DNA from: SZUA-318 sp964412015
GTDB lineage: Bacteria; Gemmatimonadota; Gemmatimonadetes; Longimicrobiales; Gaopeijiaceae
Length of the DNA: 64,000 nt
NCBI GenBank assembly: GCA_964412015.1
Contig: CAYPMO010000008.1
Coordinates: 1-64,000 of the forward strand
Direction of reading: 5' to 3'
Part shown: positions 57,719 through 64,000 of the stretch, piece by piece
How positions within the stretch are numbered: the first letter of the stretch is position 1
How the letters are laid out: every line of letters begins with the position of its first letter
Translations under genes and position numbers: made by a program
The notes under the pieces: generated by a model
Seen by the model: the letters and a program-made list of their open reading frames with translations, nothing else
Told to the model about the DNA's origin: nothing
Database searches by the model: none

Positions 57719-58627
57719 TCAGGTGCCGACCGGCCAGAGCCAGGCTGCGCCCCGCACACCGCTCGAGTCCCCGTGGAGGTTCCGCACCACGCGCGTCCGA
57801 ACCTGATCGGTGAACACCCACGAGGCCAGCGCTTCCTGGGCGTCCTCGTGGAGTCCGGGGAGGTTCGACATGCCGCCGCCGAGCACGATCACGTCCGGAT
57901 CCAGGACGTTCACGACCGTCGCGAGCCCCCGCGCCAGCCTCCCGACGTAGCGACGGTACGCCGCGACCGCCCCCGGGTCGCCCGCGGACAGCGCGTCGGC
58001 GATGCGATGGGTGCTCCATGCCCTGCCGGTCGCCGCCTCGTGATCGCGCGCCATGCCCGGACCCGACAGGAACGTCTCGATACACCCGTGCTTGCCGCAG
58101 TAACACGGCGGGCCCGGCCGCTCGTCGTCCTCCGGCCACGGGAGCGGGTTGTGGCCCCATTCGCCCGCGATGAGCTGCGCGCCCTGAAGCGGCTTGCCGT
58201 CCACGACGATGCCGCCGCCCACGCCGGTGCCCAGAATCACGCCGAACACCACGGACGCCCCGGCGCCCGCGCCGTCGGAGGCCTCCGAGAGGGCGAAGCA
58301 GTTGGCGTCGTTCATCACGCGGACGGGACGGCCGAGGCGTTCCTCCAGGTCGCGGTCGAGCGGATGTCCGATGAGCCACGTGGAATTGGCGTTCTTCACG
58401 AGGCCGGTCACCGGGGACACCGTTCCGGGGATGCCGATGCCCACCGGCCCCGTGCCGCCCGCTTCCCTTTCCGTGGTCGCGATCATTTCCACGAGGGCAT
58501 CGAGCGTGCCCTCGTACCTCCGCGGAGTCCGGATGCGGACCCTGGACAACTCGTCTCCGGAGGGACCGAGGGCGATCGCCTCGATCTTGGTGCCCCCGAG
58601 ATCGATCCCGATGCGGACGCGGGTCAT
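57719..58627 (-). CDS. ROK-family sugar kinase
   Basis: 302 residues with the ROK signature: phosphate loop IGIDLGGTKIEAIAL, catalytic Asp in VRVMNDANCFALSEA, VILGTGVGGGIVVDGKPLQGAQLIAGEWGHNPL with the ExGH motif, and the zinc cluster CYCGKHGCIETFLSGPG. The EWGH and CxCGxxGC pattern fits glucokinase, fructokinase or N-acetylhexosamine kinases such as NagK; the specific sugar is not settled. ATG 58627 gives the family N-terminus and lies 7 bases downstream of the DUF2723 gene stop, so both are likely co-transcribed. Confidence 0.92.
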   Translation of the reverse strand: MTRVRIGIDLGGTKIEAIALGPSGDELSRVRIRTPRRYEGTLDALVEMIATTEREAGGTGPVGIGIPGTVSPVTGLVKNANSTWLIGHPLDRDLEERLGRPVRVMNDANCFALSEASDGAGAGASVVFGVILGTGVGGGIVVDGKPLQGAQLIAGEWGHNPLPWPEDDERPGPPCYCGKHGCIETFLSGPGMARDHEAATGRAWSTHRIADALSAGDPGAVAAYRRYVGRLARGLATVVNVLDPDVIVLGGGMSNLPGLHEDAQEALASWVFTDQVRTRVVRNLHGDSSGVRGAAWLWPVGT

Positions 58628-58634
58628 CGGGGTA

Positions 58635-60953
58635 TCAGCTGCCGAGCGCGGTCCATGCCTCCACCCGCTCCTGGTACCGCGCGGCGGCCGCGCCGTCGCC
58701 CGACTGCATGGCCGCATGGGTCAGCGCGAGGTAGGTCCAGGCATAGTAGTTGGGGATGCCGACCGTCGACACGTCGGGCCAGCGGGTCCACTCGTCCGGA
58801 ATGCCGGTACGGTGCATGTAGACGCTGTCGACCAGGGCCGCCGTGCGGGTCACGTCCACCCAGTCCCCGGTAACCGCGCTGTAGGCGGAGGGCGTCAAGC
58901 GCACGACACCCTCCGGCGCGGCTGTCTCGAGGGACGTTCTGCTCAGCTTGAAGGCGAGCCCCTGCCGTATGATGTACGCGTCGAGGCCGAGCGAGGCCGC
59001 GGCGTTTCCGCTGGAGGCGAAGTACACGGGCCGTTCGCCGGCGACCGAGTTGACCACCACGAGAGCGTACTGCATCCAGGGGTAGACCACCTGACCGGCG
59101 CGGAGCACGGCCGTGATCTCACCCAGACGAACACCCTGATCGGCGTCGAGGCGTGCGTAGGATCCGGCGGCCCGGTCGATGGTCTCGTCGTCGAGCGGAA
59201 GGATCGAGCGCGTGGGTGCCCGCAGAGGTTCGGTGAGGACGAGCGGGACCTTGTCGCCGGCCTCGGCGGGGTCGAAGACGTACGCGGCGCCGGTGTTCTC
59301 CGCCACGTACGGTCTCTGGCAGAGAACGCGGGACGGGTCGTCGTCGGGTGAGATGCCGGGGGGACAGGGGGTGGTGAGGTCGCGTAGCTGTCTCGTGTAC
59401 CACGGCGTGTTCAGGTAGGAGGTGACCATCACCGTGACGTCTTTTCGGATGCCCTCGACCTCCTGGAGGTACCACAGCGGGAAGGTGTCGTTGTCCCCGT
59501 TGGTGAACAGAACCCCATAGGGCTCCACGCTCATCAGCAGATTGTACGCCCAGTCGCGCGCCGTGTAGTCGTGAGCGCGGCTCGCCGAGCCCCAGTTGGA
59601 GATCAGCGGAATGAAGGCCAGGCCGAGGATGGGGACGGTCCGGGTCAGCGAAGTCTTGAGCTCGACGGCGGCCTCCTTCCACAGCGTGGCGATACCCACT
59701 CCCGCCCATAGGCCCCAGACCGAGAAGCTCACGACGAAGAAGTAGTCCCTCTCCCTGACCTCGTGGAGCTCACGGTTGTCGACGGGCGCCTGGAGCGAGT
59801 AGCCGTACTTGAAGTTCAGATAGTAGACCAACGCGACCGACAGCGTCGCGAACAGGGTGAGAACGTAGACGAAGCTGGACCGGTCCCTCCGGAAGTGCTC
59901 GGCCGCGCCCCAGACACCGAGGCCGGTGAAGAGCATGGTGAAGGGCAGCCGGAGCGTGGCGAAGACGTTGTTGGTTCCGCCGAGCGACCGCGCCCACTGC
60001 CAATCGAAGTACTGGAGGTAGTTGACGTACTGGGAGGTGAGAGGCGCCAACCGGGGAAGCAGCGGCGGCTTGTCGTACTGGGTCCGGTTCAGCGCCTCCG
60101 ACAGGGCGAGGCAGCCGGCCTTGCCGTACGTGACGATCGCCGTGAGCGCCGAGGCGAGGTCCGGGCAGGTCGGCGCGGCCTCGTTGATCACAGGGTTCAA
60201 GCCCGCCCGCAGCGGCAGGAACAGGTGGATGCCGATCCCGAGCAACGCCGCTCCGCCCGCAGCCAGGTACAGCCTCCAGTTGAGCAGCGTGCGCGGGTTC
60301 TCGATCAGGATGAAGAGTCCGATGGCCGGGGCGGCGAGGAAGGCCATCAGATGGTTGCCCACGCTGAGCGCGAGGATGAACACCATCAGGACGAGGAGGT
60401 TGTCGTCCTTGCCCTTGCCCAGGTTCTCCTGCCAGCGGAACGCGAGCCACGTGAGCAGGGCGATCGTGAGCAGGGAGACCGTGTAGACCTTCTCGTTCAC
60501 GTTGGACTGGTTCCAGACCGTGAACGCGGTGGCACTCACCAGGACCGCGGCCGCGGCGCCCACGATCCGGAAGCGACGATCCGCGGAGAAGTACCGCAGG
60601 ATGTGGTGGACCACCAGGAACCAGAGCGCGTGGGCGGTCGCGCTCATGAAGGCGCTGAACAGGTTGACCCTGACCGCGACCGAGAGCCCCAGGGGGGCCA
60701 GGAGCACCGACCACGCCCGCGCGAGGACGACGAAGAGCGGATTCCCGGGCGGGTGGGGCACGCCCAGGATGTGCGCCGTAGCGATGTACTCGCTGGTGTC
60801 CCAGAACGCGGTGGTCCGGGACAGCGTGAGCGCGTACAGCGCGAAGGTCGCGAGCCCCGCGAGCGCCGCCGCCGCGTACGGCGGGCGCGAATCCCGGTCC
60901 GCGGAGGATCGGGCGGTGAGGCGTTCGTGGGTCGTGGTCGGGTCGTCGGCCAT
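58635..60953 (-). CDS. DUF2723 (TMEM260-like) polytopic membrane protein, GT-C type
   Basis: 772 residues. Residues 25-470 contain about ten TM helices; the first loop carries the family motif FWDTSEYIATAHILGVPHPPGNPLFVVLAR, whose acidic residue is the likely catalytic base of the GT-C glycosyltransferase fold. The rest is a soluble domain (GVLFTNGDNDTFPLWYLQEVEGIRKDVTVM, then about 250 residues). Human TMEM260 is a protein O-mannosyltransferase of this family; bacterial members are common in Bacteroidota and Gemmatimonadota and may glycosylate envelope proteins. ATG 60953 is upstream of an N-terminal cytoplasmic tail of about 25 residues. The ROK sugar kinase gene follows in the same direction. 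Confidence 0.88.
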   Translation of the reverse strand: MADDPTTTHERLTARSSADRDSRPPYAAAALAGLATFALYALTLSRTTAFWDTSEYIATAHILGVPHPPGNPLFVVLARAWSVLLAPLGLSVAVRVNLFSAFMSATAHALWFLVVHHILRYFSADRRFRIVGAAAAVLVSATAFTVWNQSNVNEKVYTVSLLTIALLTWLAFRWQENLGKGKDDNLLVLMVFILALSVGNHLMAFLAAPAIGLFILIENPRTLLNWRLYLAAGGAALLGIGIHLFLPLRAGLNPVINEAAPTCPDLASALTAIVTYGKAGCLALSEALNRTQYDKPPLLPRLAPLTSQYVNYLQYFDWQWARSLGGTNNVFATLRLPFTMLFTGLGVWGAAEHFRRDRSSFVYVLTLFATLSVALVYYLNFKYGYSLQAPVDNRELHEVRERDYFFVVSFSVWGLWAGVGIATLWKEAAVELKTSLTRTVPILGLAFIPLISNWGSASRAHDYTARDWAYNLLMSVEPYGVLFTNGDNDTFPLWYLQEVEGIRKDVTVMVTSYLNTPWYTRQLRDLTTPCPPGISPDDDPSRVLCQRPYVAENTGAAYVFDPAEAGDKVPLVLTEPLRAPTRSILPLDDETIDRAAGSYARLDADQGVRLGEITAVLRAGQVVYPWMQYALVVVNSVAGERPVYFASSGNAAASLGLDAYIIRQGLAFKLSRTSLETAAPEGVVRLTPSAYSAVTGDWVDVTRTAALVDSVYMHRTGIPDEWTRWPDVSTVGIPNYYAWTYLALTHAAMQSGDGAAAARYQERVEAWTALGS

Positions 60954-61035
60954 GATGGTCGTTGGGACGGTTTCGTCGGCTCGGCCGGCCGAAAGATAAC
61001 GCGGGACCGGCGCGCTGGTGTCCCGAGCCAGGCTC

Positions 61036-63030
61036 CTAGGTGTCCGGGATCAGGTGCAGGCACCCCCAGAGGTCCACCTCCATGCGCCACTCCGGGGGGA
61101 CCCATGTGGTCGCGCTGTACTCCTGGACGATCAACGGCCCGCGAAGCACGTGGCCGGCGGCCAGCTCCCGCCGCCAGACCCGGAGCGCGGAGAGCCGATG
61201 CCCTCCGAAGAAGACGGAGGCCTCCTCGGCCGGTGGCGGGGCGACCGCAGCTGCCAGCTCCGTCGCCCCCAGGGGAACCGGGGGCGCCGTGACGACCGCC
61301 CGCAGGGTGACGGCCTCGAGCGGCGTGTCGGGCCGGCGGTATCCGTACCGTTCCTGGTGCGCGGCATGGAACCGCTCCACCCAGTCGTCGGCCGGTACGC
61401 GCAGCTCGAAGCTCTGCCCGCGATAGCGGGCGTCCACCCACCGCTCGACCACGAGCACGTCCGGATCCGCGCCCTCCTCGAGCATCTCCGCGCGCCCCTG
61501 TGCCTCCAGGTCGCGGAATACCTCGGCCAGCGTGGCGTCGAGGCCGGGCTCGTCGGTGCATGCGAGCACCGTGCGGGAGACCTCCCGGGTGACCGGTGAG
61601 GCGAGCATGCCGTAGGCCGACAGGAGCCCTGGGTCGGGAGGCACCAGAGCTCGTGCCGCGCCGAGCCGCCGCGCGAGCTCGGCGACGTGGAGCGCCCCCG
61701 CGCCGCCGAACGCGACGACGGCGAAGTCGGCGGGGTCGTAGCCGCGCTCCACCGAGATGACGCGGAGCGCGCGCTCCATGGCCGTGTCCGCCACGGCCAG
61801 CACGCCTTCGGCGGTGTCCTCGAGCGAGCCGCCGAGACCGGCCGCGAGCGTGGCGAGCGGGGCCTCGATGGACGCGCGGTCCAGATGACCCTCCCCTCCC
61901 AGGAAGGCGTCCACGGGCAGCCTGCCCAGCCAGACGTGCGCGTCGGTCACCGTGACCTGCACGTTGCCCCGACCGTAGCAGATCGGTCCTGGATCGGCGC
62001 CCGCGCTCTGGGGGCCCACGCGGAGTGCGCCTCCGGCGTCCAACCTCGCGAGCGACCCACCGCCGGCTCCGACCGTGTGGATGTCGATGACGGGGATCGC
62101 TACGGGCTGGCCGTCGATGTCGAATTCACGCGAGCGGAGCGGCCTCCCGGGACACAGGGACACGTCGGTCGACGTGCCGCCCATGTCGAACGTGAGGACC
62201 CGCTCGAAGCCCGTGCGCTGCGCCCAGGTGAGCGCGCCGACGACACCTCCGGCGGGTCCAGAGAGGACGGTGTGCACCGGCTCGCGGCGTGCACGCTCCA
62301 CGGGGACCGCGCCGCCGTTGGATCCCATGATCGTGACCCGCGCGGCCCCGGCCTCGGCGGAGATGCGTCCGAGATAGCGGGACATTACGGGAGACACGTA
62401 CGCGTTCACGACGGTGGTGGAGGTGCGCTCGTACTCGCGGAACTCGGGCAGGAGCTGGGACGACACCGAGAGCGGAAGCCCCGTCGGCGCGAGCGCGTCC
62501 GCGACGGCCCGCTCGTGCTCGGGGTTCGCGTACGAATGCAAGAGGCAGACGGCGACCGACTCCGCACCGCGCTCCTCCACCAGCGTGGCTAGCGCCTCGA
62601 GTGCGGCCGGGTCGAGCGGCTCCACCTCCTCGCCGCGTGGGCCGAGCCGCCCCGGGATCCCGAGCCGGTCGTCGCGGGCGACCAGCGGCGGCGGCCGATG
62701 CCCCACCAGAGCGTAGAGCTGGGGACGGTTCTGCCGGCCGATCTCGATCACGTCCTCGAAGCCCCGATTCGTGACGAGCACGACGCGCGCTCCCCTCCGC
62801 TCGAGGAGCGCGTTGGTGGCCACCGTGGACCCGTGGAGGAGCACGAACCGGACTCCTTCCCGCACGATCCGGTGGATGCCCCGGATCACGGCCTCCGCCG
62901 GGTCCGAGGGGGTGGAGGGAACCTTGAGGGTGGAGAGGGCACCTTCGCGCCAGAACACCAGGTCGGTGAAGGTGCCTCCGGTGTCGACGGCCACGACGGC
63001 CGTTGACGCGCTGTCGTCACGCTCGGACAT
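61036..63030 (-). CDS. HyuA-type hydantoinase/oxoprolinase subunit
   Basis: 664 residues, actin-like ATPase fold of the HyuA/5-oxoprolinase family: VAVDTGGTFTDLVFW at the N-terminus, LLHGSTVATNALLERRGARVVLVTNRGFEDVIEIGRQ, YVSPVMSRYLGRI, LSGPAGGVVGALTWAQRTGFERVLTFDMGGTSTDVSLCPG and HTVGAGGGSLARLDAGGALRVGPQSAGADPGPICYGRG. It hydrolyses ATP while opening hydantoin, oxoproline or related rings, or carboxylates acetone-type substrates, usually with a HyuB partner. No HyuB gene lies on either side in the window, which is unusual. ATG 63030 has AGGCGACCC upstream and gives the family N-terminus; longer frames do not. Confidence 0.92.
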   Translation of the reverse strand: MSERDDSASTAVVAVDTGGTFTDLVFWREGALSTLKVPSTPSDPAEAVIRGIHRIVREGVRFVLLHGSTVATNALLERRGARVVLVTNRGFEDVIEIGRQNRPQLYALVGHRPPPLVARDDRLGIPGRLGPRGEEVEPLDPAALEALATLVEERGAESVAVCLLHSYANPEHERAVADALAPTGLPLSVSSQLLPEFREYERTSTTVVNAYVSPVMSRYLGRISAEAGAARVTIMGSNGGAVPVERARREPVHTVLSGPAGGVVGALTWAQRTGFERVLTFDMGGTSTDVSLCPGRPLRSREFDIDGQPVAIPVIDIHTVGAGGGSLARLDAGGALRVGPQSAGADPGPICYGRGNVQVTVTDAHVWLGRLPVDAFLGGEGHLDRASIEAPLATLAAGLGGSLEDTAEGVLAVADTAMERALRVISVERGYDPADFAVVAFGGAGALHVAELARRLGAARALVPPDPGLLSAYGMLASPVTREVSRTVLACTDEPGLDATLAEVFRDLEAQGRAEMLEEGADPDVLVVERWVDARYRGQSFELRVPADDWVERFHAAHQERYGYRRPDTPLEAVTLRAVVTAPPVPLGATELAAAVAPPPAEEASVFFGGHRLSALRVWRRELAAGHVLRGPLIVQEYSATTWVPPEWRMEVDLWGCLHLIPDT

Positions 63031-63117
63031 TGGGTCGCCTGTCCACTCGATCGCGGGGCGGCACCCCGCGCTCCGCTTCCGGTTCACGACAGAGCCCGGT
63101 TGTCCGGGCCCTCACGA

Positions 63118-64000
63118 ATGCCGCTGCAACCTACCTTCGAACGCTTCCGCGCACACGCCCGGGACGCCGGTGTGGTGCCGGTGTGGCGCGAGTTCCTCTT
63201 CGATACCGACACCGCGGTCACCGCGTACGCCAAGCTCGCGCGACCGCCCTTCGGATTCCTCCTCGAGTCGGTCGTGGGCGGCGAGCAATGGGCCCGCTAC
63301 TCGTTCGTGGGCACGCGACCCTCGGGGGCGTGGCGCCTCCAGGACGGTCGCGTGAGCTGGTGGTCGCCCGAGGCGGGCTGGGCCCCGGTGGAGTCCACCG
63401 ACCCGCTCGGGGATCTCGACGCGCGCCTCCGGGCCCGGCGGCCCGCGCACGTGCCAGGCCTCCCCCGGTTCTGGGGAGGAGCGGTAGGGTACTTCGGCTA
63501 CGACGTCGTGCGCCGGATCGAGCGGCTGCCCGAGGGCCCGCCGCGGGACCTGGACGTTCCCGACGGCGTGTTCGTGTTCACCGACGTCGTGCTCGCCATC
63601 GACAACCTCAAGAGCCGGGCGATGGCGATCGCGTCGGTACAGGTGGAACCGGGCATGGACGAGCGCGCGCTGCGCGCGCGCTACGACGACGCGGCGGAGC
63701 GCACGGAGGCGCTGGTCCGGGAGATGGGCGCCGCGCCCCCGCCGCGACCGCTGTCCCTGAGCGACGAGCCCGACGTGGATCCGCCGTTCGAGAGCTCGAT
63801 GACGCGCGAGGCGTTCGAGGCCGCCGTGGAGCGTGTGCGCGAGTACATCCGAGCGGGCGACGCCTTCCAGGTCGTGCTCAGCCAGCGCCTGAGCGTCCCG
63901 ATGCGCTCCACGCCACTGGACCTGTACCGCGCGGTGCGCACGCTGAACCCGTCGCCCTATCTGTACTTCCTCGAGCTGGACGGCGTTACGCTCGTGGGCA
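63118..64000 (+). CDS. trpE: Anthranilate synthase component I, 5' part (runs off the window)
   Basis: The frame from ATG 63118 stays open to the window end, giving about 294 residues of a protein normally near 500. It opens with AHARDAGVVPVWREFLFDTDTAVTAYAKL, the TrpE N-terminal domain with LLESVVGGEQWARYSFVG, the tryptophan-binding region of the feedback site. Then come GGAVGYFGYDVVRRIERLP and the start of the chorismate-binding domain (REYIRAGDAFQVVLSQRL, LYRAVRTLNPSPYLYFLEL). It converts chorismate to anthranilate with TrpG. The 87-base gap from hyuA contains a small hairpin (GCCCGG/CCGGGC, 63094-63109) just before the start; no Trp-rich leader peptide is visible. Confidence 0.95.
   Translation, partial: MPLQPTFERFRAHARDAGVVPVWREFLFDTDTAVTAYAKLARPPFGFLLESVVGGEQWARYSFVGTRPSGAWRLQDGRVSWWSPEAGWAPVESTDPLGDLDARLRARRPAHVPGLPRFWGGAVGYFGYDVVRRIERLPEGPPRDLDVPDGVFVFTDVVLAIDNLKSRAMAIASVQVEPGMDERALRARYDDAAERTEALVREMGAAPPPRPLSLSDEPDVDPPFESSMTREAFEAAVERVREYIRAGDAFQVVLSQRLSVPMRSTPLDLYRAVRTLNPSPYLYFLELDGVTLVG

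Noticed and set aside
63094..63109. Hairpin GCCCGG/CCGGGC before trpE considered as a tryptophan attenuator
   Set aside because: No leader peptide with Trp codons, no alternative pairing and no T-tract were seen.
1..64000. tRNA, rRNA, CRISPR arrays, insertion sequences and prophage genes
   Set aside because: None was recognised by reading both strands; no transposase, integrase, direct-repeat array or tRNA-like cloverleaf was found, though a covariance-model scan would be more sensitive for RNAs.

Overview
The window is GC-rich (about 70 % G+C), gene-dense chromosomal DNA with many 4-base ATGA/GTGA stop-start overlaps. The gene content points to Gemmatimonadota or a near relative: three 'acidobacterial duplicated orphan permease' (ADOP) type FtsX/MacB permeases, two of them directly behind a PadR regulator, a six-bladed beta-propeller lipoprotein, a DUF2723 membrane protein, a short RpoD-like sigma factor, and a coproporphyrin-dependent heme operon with HemQ. 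This taxonomic call is an inference from gene families; no rRNA or tRNA gene was seen.

Layout. 0-1.2 kb: a DUF222/HNH endonuclease whose 5' part is missing or broken. 1.4-9.5 kb (minus strand): a possible seven-gene operon made of a YtrA-like GntR regulator, an ABC ATPase, an ABC permease, two paralogous membrane-anchored proteins of unknown function, an ADOP permease and a beta-propeller lipoprotein. 9.6-10.8 kb: a divergently transcribed membrane protein with a kinase fold that lacks the catalytic Asp. 10.9-19.7 kb: PadR, ADOP permease, TolC-like protein, MacA-like adaptor, MacB/LolD-like ATPase and two FtsX-type permeases, preceded by a long inverted repeat. 19.8-23.4 kb: a MATE exporter, an EVE-domain protein and a secreted M28 peptidase. 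23.4-26.9 kb (minus): ApbE, a porin-like protein, an FMN-binding protein and a small histidine-rich membrane protein, which together look like an extracytoplasmic flavin redox module.

27.0-36.5 kb: nine co-directional genes hemB-hemQ-hemA-hemC-hemD-hemL-hemE-hemH-hemY. These cover every step from glutamyl-tRNA to heme b by the coproporphyrin-dependent route. A convergent radical SAM/SPASM protein of AhbD/NirJ type follows. 38-44.7 kb: aldehyde dehydrogenase, Tat-exported metallo-beta-lactamase-fold protein, a second PadR/ADOP pair and an ornithine-cyclodeaminase-family protein. 44.7-49.3 kb: a half-length UvrC-like GIY-YIG protein, an HD phosphohydrolase, a PP2C phosphatase and a sigma-70 factor. 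49.3-52.9 kb (minus): a BtuFCD/FecBCDE-like importer with an extra lipoprotein.

53.0-57.7 kb: a tightly overlapping set of flavin reductase, membrane-bound spermidine-synthase-like protein, a single-chain Mre11-Rad50 (SbcD-SbcC) like fusion and a small membrane protein. In the fusion the zinc hook is intact but the nuclease and ATPase motifs are degenerate; I consider it the most unusual protein here. 57.7-64.0 kb: ROK sugar kinase, DUF2723 protein, a lone HyuA-type hydantoinase subunit and the 5' part of trpE, which runs off the end.

No tRNA, rRNA, CRISPR array, insertion sequence or complete mobile element was found.
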